Assembly: GCA_029964075.1 (NCBI GenBank)
Contig: CM057145.1
Span: forward strand, 2,294,001 to 2,358,000
DNA: 64,000 nucleotides
Direction: 5' to 3'
Origin: Patiria pectinifera
Taxonomy: Eukaryota > Echinodermata > Asteroidea > Valvatida > Asterinidae
Of the stretch, positions 20,301 to 29,862 are shown one piece after another. Numbering within the stretch: position 1 is the stretch's first letter; each line of letters starts with the position of its first letter. The position numbers and the translations under genes are program-made. The notes under the pieces were generated by a model. It made no database searches. It was given only the letters and a program-made list of their open reading frames with translations, and had not been told where the DNA came from.

Positions 20301-22686
20301 GAAATTTTCAAGTCAACTTGGGGACAGAGTGGCAAACAGCCCAACCTCGTTCCCAGGGGTCTACTTGAATTTTCAACCTGGAGTTAATACTGTATATAGC
20401 AGCTAGTGGGAGCGTGCTCGACACCACAAAGGACGAGGTTACAAACTGCATATAACTCTACGTGGAAACTCTGATTAATGAATATTAATTAGTTAAAAGT
20501 GGAGCAGTCCATTATTATTTTGCAGATATGCAAAAAGTAACCGACCAAAATTATTGTTGACAAGCTTACTTAAATATATTTATGACACTAAACTCCTTGT
20601 GCAATTATTCGTTCTGGCATGCTGTCATTTTGAAGAAAACAATATATTAGCAATTGTTTCCAAAGATGTGTCAAGTGATACATTTTTGGACATTTCCTTT
20701 AGTGGTTTGTTTGTATCGCTTCTGTTTGCGGTTACACCATGTGGAAATAACTATTGTCGCTCAGTAGATACTTAGTTCTGATAAGAACTGTTCGTGCTTA
20801 TTATCAACTCTCGTTAAGTAGTTTTTAGTTCTGTTAGAACATTCCTGCTTTAAGTTATCAAAGAACTTTGTCTTGGTCACTTGTTTGTTAGTATTTTGGG
20901 CGAATCCGTCAATGGGTGCGCGCAGACTCGTCCATGGGCGTCGCCAGGATTTTTTCTAGAGGGGGGCAAAAAAAAATTTGGCCAAAAAATGCTTGTATTT
21001 CTCAACACATTCTCGATTTATCAGTTTTAGAGGGGGGCAGGGACATTTTGCCCCCCCCCCCTCCCAACTCATTAAATTTACACCACTTTGTCTTCGTGCC
21101 TCTTTTTCTTTTCTTTTTTTTCCTTTTTTTTTCTTCCTTTTTTTTTTTTTTTTTTTTTTTTTTGTTTTTTCAGGGGGGGGGCAAGTGCCCCCCCTTGCCC
21201 CCCCCCCTCGCGACGCCCATGGACTCGTCGGTTCATGCGTGACATTGCTTTTAACGCACAAACGTGATAAAAGTGTTGATTGGTTTGCACTTTGTCGTGT
21301 TTTTTTTGTTTTCCTTTCAGACAAAGTAAAGGTGATAGAGCAGGTTGAGCCTCAGAAGGATTATTTTCTCTTTTCTATCATCTCCATCTTCTTTTGCCCT
21401 GTGTTTGGGATTCTGGCAGTATGGAAGTCAGGAAAGGTACGGCCTTTGTTATTTTTAATTGTTTTGTGGAGTGCCATTAGTATGATAGGATTGTGTCTTT
21501 GGTGATACAAGCACGGCATTTGGCACACAGTCAGAGTATATCACTTTGCTATAGGGCCTTCGCAGATTTTGTCCTTTGAAAAATATACGTGTAGGTAGAA
21601 TAGCAAGCAATGACAGCCACTTCCAAACAAGGGCGGATCCGGGGGGGGGGCCAAAGGGGGCCATGCCCCCCCCCCCCCCAAAAAAAACGAAACCAATTTT
21701 TTTTTTTTTTATGTGACATCGCAATAAAGGCAGGCAATGAGTACACCACCATCTTTTCCTCAAAAAAACATTGGTTAAAGTGGTCAGAAATTGCCTCAGA
21801 TCGCACCACAGAGCATCTAGAATCCAAAATTTTTTCAGGCCCTTAAGCGGGCCCTGAACCCCACGCCGTAATTTTTTGGGACACACTTTTTGGGTACCAA
21901 ATTTTTTTTGGCCCCCCCCCAAAAAAAATTGTGTTCTGGATCCGCCCTTGCTTCCAAAATGTATGACATGAACTCCCAGTCAATAAGCTTTGTTTTAGTA
22001 CAAGAATCATTCAAATCACTCATGTACTTTTCAAGTTACGGCATTTTGAACAACACCGCTTTAAAGTTCTGTCCACGGACACAAGAAGGTAAGTGTTCTT
22101 TCAGCAAAGCGAAAACAAAAGGGATGCATGTGAATTGTTTTCGTTTTGCTGAAAGAACATGCACTTACCTTATTTTTGGTGATCAGTGGACAGAACTTTA
22201 AAACGGAGTACTTGAAAAGTACTTGAGCGATTTGAATGATTTTTATACTAAAAGAAAGCTCGTTGATTGGGCTTTTCATATCCTAGATTTTTAAAGTGCT
22301 ACAGGCAAAACTTCATTCAAAAACTGGTCCTGACAAGTTAGAGAGCGTTTCTTTTTTTCTTTTTTTTTACTTACCCTGTATTATGCTCTAGATGACGTCG
22401 ATGGTTGGGAATGTTTCACTTCGATTTTATGCTATAAATACCAAATTCGTATGGTCTTCTCTTCAATACAACAAAACTAAATGTGTCTTTCTTTTTGCAG
22501 ACTCGAGACAAAATGCGTAAAGGGGACGACTGGGAGGCCGAGCTAGCCGCACTGGATGCCCTGAAATGGGCCATGACGGCGGTGGCCATTGGGGGCGCTG
22601 TTTACTTCATCTGCGTACTTCTTGTCATCTACTGGCTGGTCGTTTACTACTTTGGAGGGGCCGAAAGTCCATTCATCGACTTGTAA
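17314..22686 (+). CDS. CD225/dispanin-family two-pass membrane protein, 101 aa
   Basis: The exons are 17314-17317 (ATG plus G), 21321-21436 and 22501-22686, with introns of phase 1 and 0. The product starts MDKVKVIEQVEPQKDYF. It has two hydrophobic segments (residues ~17-36 and ~65-91) separated by the loop WKSGKTRDKMRKGDDWEAEL, which fits the CD225 pattern (basic residues, then GD, then an Ala-rich start of helix 2). Dispanins (IFITM, PRRT, SynDIG and invertebrate relatives) sit in plasma or endosomal membranes; the exact role here is unknown. The intron after WKSGK is in the position and phase of the conserved CD225 intron and matches the second gene at 26582-29862. The first-exon assignment rests on a frame-preserving ATGG|GTAGGT donor 4 kb upstream and is the weakest part. 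Intron 1 contains several transposons. Confidence 0.8.
18012..18330. mobile_element. G/C-homopolymer-rich transposon remnant, hAT-like
   Basis: The stretch starts ccattggcgtcgcgaaag then a G run, similar to the end catgggcgtcgc of the element at 20933. Internal poly-C and poly-G blocks with gcgcaccccagg are typical of this family. I could not find a clean right end. Confidence 0.4.
18487..19140 (+). repeat. Dispersed repeat R3, copy 1
   Basis: About 650 bp align directly with 60536-61165: catttcataaaaataa, gtctattttaataaaaagat, acgaactgatgaataccc, cttccaatggcattccatg. It is AT-rich with no long frame. The family is unknown; the start of the other copy (tatacagggtaagtc) suggests a TA-targeting DNA transposon. 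Confidence 0.65.
19443..19973. mobile_element. MITE R4, copy 1 (ttaaaggg ends)
   Basis: The ends ttaaaggga..acatttgc and gcaaatg..cctttaa are inverted; the whole aligns with 47429-47944. Inside are the small hairpin tagtctggttc...agtctagc and a palindrome around ccaacgctagtcggccgacc. Non-coding, within dispanin intron 1. The plus-strand frame at 19840-20124 is part of it. Confidence 0.7.
20933..21221. mobile_element. hAT-like MITE with 8-bp target duplication
   Basis: The element starts catgggcgtcgccagg and ends gcgacgcccatg, with gactcgtc directly repeated at 20925-20932 and 21222-21229. An 8-bp duplication and short inverted ends fit hAT. The interior is poly-C, poly-T and poly-G. It lies ~100 bp before dispanin exon 2 and supplies its long T tract. 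Confidence 0.85.
21628..21950. mobile_element. hAT-like MITE with 8-bp target duplication
   Basis: Ends caagggcggatcc / ggatccgcccttg, flanked by cttccaaa at 21620-21627 and 21951-21958. It is 323 bp, with the same poly-C/poly-G habit as the element at 20933. Located in the dispanin intron between the two membrane-helix exons. Confidence 0.9.
21959..22292. mobile_element. Palindromic MITE R5, copy 1
   Basis: The element is a near-palindrome: agttctgtccacgga... and ...tcagtggacagaacttt are mirror arms, with ttctttcagcaaa / tttgctgaaagaa nearer the centre. It aligns with 46723-46990 and directly abuts the hAT-like element. Confidence 0.7.
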
Positions 22687-22779
22687 TAAGAACTGAGTTT
22701 GTACCGCTGGTCTCCATGTGAAAATGCTTATGGATAGCTAGTCGGTCATTCCGAGCCGTACAAAAAAAAGTGAAGCTAT

Positions 22780-22829
22780 ACACTGGTTCCCAATCCCTCC
22801 ATTCGAATGCGGGGAGGGAACCAGTCTAG
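22780..22829. repeat. Miniature hairpin R6 (ctggttcc...ggaaccag)
   Basis: A 50-bp stem-loop in the dispanin 3' UTR: cactggttcc, a spacer around ctccattcgaatgc, then ggaaccagtctag. Related hairpins lie at 10093-10178, 19597-19687, 26122-26203 and 47588-47671. Confidence 0.6.
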
Positions 22830-22909
22830 ACCACTCCCATTGTTCAAAATCATTAAAATAGAGTTGTCTTGAGTTATACGAAAAAGAGTTCTAAACAGAA
22901 ATTTCAACA

Positions 22910-22915
22910 AATAAA
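22910..22915 (+). terminator. Polyadenylation signal, first dispanin (candidate)
   Basis: AATAAA lies 224 bp after the stop codon and is followed by a GT-rich stretch (ttttgtgttgcc), a typical downstream element. Confidence 0.5.
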
Positions 22916-23134
22916 TTTTGTGTTGCCATTTCTATTTATCATTTGGATTTGGATAACAATTTCTGGAGTAAAATGTGTAAATGTTAAATCTGTTGAAAGT
23001 TTTCTTTACAAATCTATTTTCTTGGTGAAGTAATATGGCGGACGGTGACTTCACTTTAATGCATCCAAAATGGGCTGTCCAGCCTTTTATACGGAGATCA
23101 GTGGTCTGCACGACCCATTCTAACAACGAGCACT

Positions 23135-23312
23135 TTTCGATCCATTGAGCCCCGCCCTTGATGTTTTTGACCAATCACAGCCGTGATTAATGTCCGATAC
23201 GCGTTTACATGCAAAGGACGCGCGCGTATGGAGCACACAGTGCGGCATTGGTGGAGGGAGCGATGTGCGCGTATGCGCAGTGGGTGGGGCCTAGTGGATC
23301 TGTCCAATGAAT
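23135..23312 (+). mobile_element. MITE R7, copy 1
   Basis: The ends gatccattgagccccgccc and gggtggggcctagtggatc are inverted repeats. The interior ttgaccaatcacagccgtga is shared with R7 copy 2 in inverted orientation. The element is unusually GC- and CpG-rich for the area. Confidence 0.65.
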
Positions 23313-23397
23313 GGACATTGATCGTTGTGTGTCAAACAGATGTTTGTCACGCTTTCGTCATTACATTCTGTAATATTTACTGAATAGGGACTAGGCA

Positions 23398-23602
23398 CAA
23401 TGGACCGATCCAGTAAGCCCCGCCCACTGCGCACTGGGCAAATTAACACGTGCTCCTCTCCAATGCCACACAGCATGTTCCTGCCGCGCGCATCATATGC
23501 GCGTGCACGCATGTCGGACTTTTGTGCACGCACGTCGGACATAAATCACGGCTGTAATTGGTCAGAACACCATGGGGCGGTGCTTACTGGATCGGTCCAT
23601 TG
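23398..23602 (-). mobile_element. MITE R7, copy 2
   Basis: The ends caatggaccgatccagtaag and cttactggatcggtccattg form ~28-bp inverted repeats. It lies 86 bp from copy 1 in the opposite orientation, so the pair could itself fold. Non-coding. Confidence 0.75.
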
Positions 23603-25416
23603 CAAGGCCTGTCATTAATCACATGCATGATGAACGCATGTCAACATTTCCATATAGCAGATACCACTAGGTGATGTGAATGGACGAGAACAAAGATTGA
23701 AATATGATTTTCGTAAGCATGGTCAATTCAGCATTTTGTATTTTACAGTAAGCTTTACCTTGATGATTGTGTTGTTTGTTTTAATGGCTGTAGAGTTGGA
23801 CATTTTCTCAGCTTTCAAAATGATGGGAGCATCTCATTTTGCTTCAAAATTAATTGGGGTCGTTTGAAAAAAGAAAAGCGATACATTTGCCAAGATTCAC
23901 TGGAGAGGGAATTATTCGGTATTTCTGGTTCTATTTGCTGAAGATATATTTGGAACGTGATTGCATATGTAATAGTCTGTGTCTAAAACATAGTGTTGAA
24001 AGTATGATTTCAATGGTAATTGAAGGGTTGGGGGCTTCATTATTGTATTTTAATGCTTCTTGTGGGTTTATTGTACATGTGATTACCAATGCATTGGAAA
24101 GTTTCCAAAAAAATTGGAAACCCATCTGTCATGTTGAAGTAACCTTCTGATATTCATCATGACAAATAGCCTCACGTATGTAAATTTCAGTACAAAAATG
24201 TATGCGCTTAAAATTGTGGCATTTCTCTTCGGTTTGAAATGGGTCAGAACATTGGCAGTCCATGGACGGAGAGGGGGCATCGGGGGCAATGCCCATCTCA
24301 AACAAACAAAATGTAATCTTTTCCAGAAGAAAATTAGGACTCACAATTTTTTTGTATTCAAATGTTTTTAAGAAGTTAGATTTTTTTTCAAAAACATTTC
24401 AAGTTTGTTTTTGCCGCAGAAAATATATATATTAGTATTTAGGGAGGGACTATTTCGACGTTGGTTGCGTTATTTACATCCCCAGTATAATACTCGAATC
24501 TAGGCCATGTACATTTCACCACGGTGAAATTGTTAGACTAAACAAAATATTGACCATAGCAAAAAGAATTGACAACCTCTTGGTGTGGGCTCAAGCCCCC
24601 CCCCCCCTCCTTGGGTGCGCCACAGCTTGCGTTAAACAAGGTCCACCATCCCCCACCCCGAAGAAAATACAAAATATCAAAAATAAGTCAGGAAAATCAT
24701 GGTAGGTTTAATCGTTATCATTGTTTTATTTCCATTTTTAAGGTTTTAGTCTATATTATGCCTTTGCGTTTTCCAGAAGATTTGTTTACAAAATTCGTCA
24801 TCATTTATAATTATATAATATAAATACATTTTACAAATCCGATTGAAACTGTTATACGTTTTACAGTCACCAATTGTTATAGTTTAGCTTTTTAATGTAC
24901 TTGTTTAAGATGGCAGTTTGGTCTCGTTCCACAATATTATAGTTGCATTAGTTACTTTTACTGTATCTACTGATTTTTTAAACTCATAATAATCAATAAG
25001 AACTCATTGTCACCGACAACTAAAACTGATTCCCTCTGTAAAAGTGTAGCTTATACAATTTTAAGCGATCAGTTGGTAATCATAGTGTCGTGTAATTCTA
25101 TTTACTAATCTGAAATTGGTGTAAATAATACTTATTATCGTTAGTATACTTCACTCTTGTTTTCTTACATATTGCAAAATAGCATTGTATTTACATCGTC
25201 AATACGATATTGGCATGTTGTCATAATTGCTTCAGGTTTTTTTCAAACCTCTTCTTGTTCGATAATATATGCAAATAATACTTGGTTATTTACAGTGATT
25301 TCTCTGTTTGAAATAATTTTTTTTTCTACGGGGGACGCATGTATACAATTTTTCAGCTTTGTGCACGAGGACGAGATTTAAACGCTATACGAAAAAAAAT
25401 GCTCACTCTCAGAATG
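23603..25416. other. AT-rich gene-free interval
   Basis: Many short open frames exist but none has supporting splice sites or familiar sequence. A C-run with accaca-like context near 24595-24660 resembles the C-rich transposon remnants. Nothing else is supported. Confidence 0.5.
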
Positions 25417-25636
25417 TCGATACAGCGCTGGAGACGGTGGCGGACGGCGCGTCCTGCCGCCGAAAGCTTCTAAAGGAATGCAGGATCACCCCTGATGTCA
25501 TTGCACATCTCCTCGATCGTGTGCTGAGCCAAACGACCGAGTAGGTGTGCAATGACATCGGGGGTGATCCTACAGTACTTCAGAAGCTTTCGGCCACAGC
25601 ACGCACCTTCCGCCACCGTCTCCAGCGCTGTTTCGA
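25417..25636. repeat. Nearly perfect 220-bp palindrome, GC-rich
   Basis: The left arm (tacagcgctggagacggtgg, gaaagcttct, ggatcacccctgatgtcat) is mirrored by the right arm (atgacatcgggggtgatcc, agaagctttc, ccaccgtctccagcgctg). The centre is also self-complementary (tcctcgatcgt / acgaccgagtagg). An open frame crosses the left arm but nothing indicates a protein. The sequence is GC-rich in an AT-rich setting. Confidence 0.75.
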
Positions 25637-26121
25637 CTAGCGAGGATTCGCCTACAGATCGTAATTAAAAGTATATGTAATGAACAAGGTTTATCCAAGA
25701 TCCAAGAATGGGGGGGAGGGGGGGGGGCTATTTTACAATTATGAATGTTTGTGAGTGCAATGGTAAGAATAACTTTATGTGGTGACAGATGAAACGTTCC
25801 ATTCCACGAAGCGAAGCCCAGTGGAATGGAACATGACATCCGTCACCTAGTTTGTCACATTTTTTTTCCATTGCACCCACAAATATTTGCAAATTATGGA
25901 AGGCAAACGATGCAAAAATTGTTATGTGTACAAACATATCACTGGATTGATAAGAATATCAATGCATGTAAACATCGAACGATACCATGTAATGAGGGAG
26001 TTGAATATAGTTTTTGCAATTCGAAATATGTTGCCAACCAGGGTTTAAATATGATTATGCCACTTTGGCTCCACATACCATTAATGGTGCTCAATGTATA
26101 TCAACGAAAGATGAAGGTCTG

Positions 26122-26203
26122 TTTTAGGCATGGCCTGGTTCCTGGTCCTCCATTGTCACAGTCACACCATTTGTAGGGGCGAGAACCAGTCTATTTCAGG
26201 CAT
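26122..26203. repeat. Miniature hairpin R6 copy
   Basis: Inverted ends ttttaggcatggcctggttc and gagaaccagtctatttcagg then cat. It belongs to the same small family as 22780-22829. Confidence 0.55.
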
Positions 26204-26217
26204 AGGATCGATAAGCA

Positions 26218-26560
26218 GGGCCAAGTTCGCGCAAGGACTATAGTCGACCAATGGTTAACTAACGTTTGCCCGACCAATGGTTAACTAACGTTTGCCCGAA
26301 CTCTGTCTAGTCGACGGTGGTTGACTACGCTAGTCGACTATTTGGAACCAGCCTACTGGGGTTGGTTGCTTCGCTGGTAACCAATAGCCGCGCGCATTCA
26401 TAACGCTAGCAGAGAGCCAGGATCCAGAAGTTTTGCGATGACATTTTGACCAGCGTTTGACTAGACTAGAGACGTTCGCACGTTGCTATCAGTGCGCAGG
26501 CGTACGGTACGTCACAAATCAACCACTAGTCGACTAATGGTCCTTGCCCGAACTTGGCCC
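26218..26560. mobile_element. MITE with GGGCCAAGTTCG ends
   Basis: The terminal inverted repeats are gggccaagttcgcgcaagga then ctatagtcgac, against gtcgactaatggtccttgcc then cgaacttggccc. The left part contains a 28-bp tandem duplication (accaatggttaactaacgtt then tgcccg). It is 343 bp and ends 21 bp beyond the stop of the second dispanin gene, so it forms that gene's 3' UTR. The target duplication is not evident. Confidence 0.75.
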
Positions 26561-26581
26561 AGATTGCAGCAGTCGAATATT

Positions 26582-29500
26582 TTAATTGATGCCAAAGGCC
26601 ACGATCAAGTAGATAGCCACAGCCACAACAGCAACCACTACCAAACCAGTGACTAGGCCCACGGTGCTCCAGATGTTAGCACAGCGTGCTGCCGCTTGCG
26701 CCTCCACGTAATCACCCGCCAAGTACAAAGTCCTAGCCTGCATGACATAACAAAAAATAGCGACAGTCAATCAGTGACATAGGAGCCACTGTAATTCACA
26801 AGTGTTAGTCGTGAAATTAGATAGGTACAACATGTATAAACAGTCTATTTCCAAAGAGACAGTAATTAAGTCATAAAATGAGCTAACCATATAATTTACA
26901 AGTGACGGTCATTGATATAACCATGTGACAGTCATCAGTGAGACTGGTAACCAGTCCAGGTCACAAGTGACAGTCCGAGTCGGTGAGAAAGGTAACCAGT
27001 GTATTTCACAAGTGACAGTCAATCAGTGAGATAACCAGTCTAATTTACAAGTAACAGACATGCATGCAGTCAGTCAGTGAGATAGGTAATCAGTCTAATT
27101 CACAGGTGAACGAAGGTCAGTGAGGCAACCAGTTTAATTCACAAGTGATATTGGGATATAGGTACCAGTCTTATTCACAATAGTGACAGTCATAGTGTCA
27201 TAAGTGAAATGGATATACACCATTCTAATTCAAAAGTGTGTCAGTGTGTCGGTCATATTTCAGAAACCGTCCGCAAACGACCAGCCAGGAAGACCGTCGG
27301 TCCGTTGTTTGCCAAATGCTAGTGTTCGCCAATGAGAGAAAGTCTTATTCATAAATGACAGTCAGTCAGTGAGAAAAGTGACCAATTGTAACAGTCATTC
27401 ATCAGTTTAGTATAGGTTAGTATGTGTGTCGGTCATTTTAGAAAATGTTTCAAGACTTTTGTTTTTATTGCTGTAGTTTCACAATGACTTTTGGAGCGAA
27501 CAGTCAATCCTACTCGTGCAAACGTATGTAGCCAGCATTTACAAATGTCAGCAGACGTAAGGGAACACAGCCTAGTCGAGCTGTTGCAAACTGCTGCAAC
27601 AGTCGATAATAGATCTTAATTTGCGGGTTCAGTCATTTCCATTCTTAAAGACGGAATGACAACATGTAATTTAAAGTTTCAGACTCCTAACAGTTCGGTA
27701 CGACTATATGGACTGAAAGATGTTGTTTTGATTCTCTATACGTACCCTGGCCAGTTCGCCCTTGGCAAGCCAGCCGATTGGTCGACACCACCAAAAGCGA
27801 ACGCACTCAGCGAAACACTCCTCCCGCGCGAACACTTCAGATGGGCAGGCTGATCCGGTCACGTGGTGCACAACCTGCGGGGCTTGTGGGTACGAGGACG
27901 AGACGGGCTAATAAAACGAAGAAATAAAAGATGATTTAAACAGGAATGGACCCAACCTTGTCCCCATGTCTTCGAGTAGTACGCTCCCACTAGCTCCTCT
28001 CGTTGTCTCGAGGATAAAGTATAGACCACGGGATTCATGACATAAGCCCCGCTCATGCACCTTAATTGAATTATACGTACGAATTTTATTGGTGTAACAT
28101 AGTTTTAACCAATGATCTCCATACTAATAGACCGGCCAATTTCACGATGCTGCTAAGCACAAAAAAATTGCTTAGCACAAAAATAGTCTAGCTTAGCAGA
28201 TAACCAAATCTCCATGTGATGTATATATTGCTATTGATTAGGATTGAGCTGTTGTTTGCTACAGCATGAAAATCACGTGGAGTTGTGGCTGGTAACCTGC
28301 TTTTATAAGTCAGAGTTTTTGTGCTAAGCATTTTTTTTTATGCTGAGCAGCGCCTTGAAATTGGCCCCCAGGCTTCCATAGGCGCACGTGTACACAAAGC
28401 ATGGCTTTTATACGCTTATTGTAAAATGCCGCCTCGGACTGGAATCCCATATTCGCCATCTTGTATCAATCAGCGATGTCATTTTGGTTTTTGCTGTCAA
28501 TTACCAATATCATTATATACCTGTTGAGTGTGGGGGTAATGCTGTTGCGGGTATTGCTGCTGTTGGTATTGCTGCTGGGGGTATTGCTGATAGCCCGTAG
28601 AGGGCGCTAATCCAGGACTCGGGGGCCGGTAGAGCTGTGGGTCGACAGGGGGCGCTAGACCGGGGCCTACCACTGAAGGCTTTAAACATGATAGAAGGAA
28701 AGATGAGGCGTCACTATGAGTGGCGAAATCCTAGTTTATACGACCTTTATAGGGTTGGTCATCTTTGGATCGAAAATCACTCAAAAGAAGTCGGTTAATC
28801 CCCAAAATGGAACGGATAAACCAAAGAGGGCTTTAATTTGATATGTCTTAGTAATTTCCACCAATTTTTGAACTAAGAATTTATTTCCTGGTCTGCATTC
28901 CTACAGGAAGTGAGTGGATTCGTCCATATGCACGCGTGCTTTGCCGGCCACGCTGGGAAAGAGTACACGAAACTTGAAAAACAGTAAAAAAATAAGAAAG
29001 ATCTAATCTCTGGTCCAGCAAAACACAATGCCTTGGCTTCCCCCCTCTGGCTATAAAAATTGTAACAAACTAAAACAAAATTAATATCACTTACGTTGTA
29101 TGGCGGAGGAGGGTCGTCTTCGTTAGGGTAATGTACCTCATTAGAAAGCAAATCTAAAAGAAAAAAAGAAGGTAACCAATTAATGTTTTGGCAGGATGGT
29201 ATAAAGTTTAGGGCTTAATTGCTGAAGAATGAAAAATGTGGCTTGGATGCAAATTAATATTTGTATTCTGCAGGCTAGCAAAGTCATTTACGCATGCTTA
29301 GAACATTCGTCAGTGAAAGTGAACTTGTGTTTAAATGGCCCATGCAGTGTAATTTGTTTAAAATTGCCCATTTTGTGTCAATGTATAGTCTAGTTAGAAG
29401 CATGACATTGTGTGCGCGCACATTATTTCATGATTGATAGTTTGCTGCGAGCACATTAATATTTAGGCCTACCTATAACATTTACTGGCAGAATAATTTC

Positions 29501-29862
29501 ATACCGATGCAGGCATTTTACACTTTATTTAGCCTACGGGAAGAGTTTGGTAAAAACCGAGAACGAGTTTTCGTATGTGAGGAATAAAAGACATCAGGAT
29601 ACGATATATCACGCGAAAATGGGAAATAGAGGAAGTGAAGATTGTATGAAAAATATAGGCCTATGTGTACGGTGAAGTGCACCTAAATATGCGAAATAAT
29701 TAGGCTACAATATGAACTTCAATGTGTACCGGTTCGTTCACACACCTCACTCGGAATAGACCATCAGGGCCGTAGACATTACGTTTGTCAGAAACTGCAT
29801 AATCCTAAAATATCATGAAAACAAAAACTTGACTTACCTTTTCTCATGTTGTCGTTGTCCAT
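26582..29862 (-). CDS. CD225/dispanin-family protein with proline- and glutamine-rich N-terminus, 186 aa
   Basis: Five exons on the minus strand, 29838-29862, 29095-29153, 28521-28679, 27746-27907 and 26582-26737, all GT-AG with matching phases. The product begins MDNDNMRKDLLSNEVHYPNE. It has DDPPPPYN (a PPxY-type WW-ligand motif, residues ~21-28), a Pro/Gln/Tyr repeat region (QQYPQQQYQQQQYPQQHYP, residues ~58-78), and a CD225-like half: CRPIGWLAKGELARARTLYL, AGDYVEAQAAARCAN, then a strong hydrophobic helix (~160-185). The intron between GELAR and ARTLYLAGDY is phase 0, as in the other dispanin here and in the family. The first membrane segment is atypical: it has Cys, Trp and charged residues rather than a clean helix. 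The layout resembles PRRT-type dispanins; function unknown. The gene converges on the dispanin at 17314-22686. Confidence 0.82.
26770..27440. repeat. Degenerate tandem repeat in dispanin intron
   Basis: Imperfect units of roughly 50-60 bp carry variants of aaccagtctaattcacaagt and gacagtcagtcagtgagat through the intron between the last two exons. A second short duplication (gtgtgtcggtcat...ttagaaa) lies at 27238-27260 and 27425-27448. Confidence 0.65.
28134..28366. mobile_element. MITE with ggccaatttca ends
   Basis: The ends ggccaatttcacgatgctgc then taagcacaaaaa and tttttgtgctaagcat ... gcagcgccttgaaattggcc are inverted over ~50 bp. It is 233 bp, inside the intron between dispanin exons 3 and 4. 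Confidence 0.75.

Noticed and set aside
20916-21505. Frames rich in Phe or Lys across poly-T
   Set aside because: They run through the hAT-like element and its homopolymers; only 21321-21436 is a real exon.
25359-25544. Small protein gene crossing the palindrome
   Set aside because: The frame is open mainly because of the GC-rich palindrome arm; no conserved motif or splice signal.
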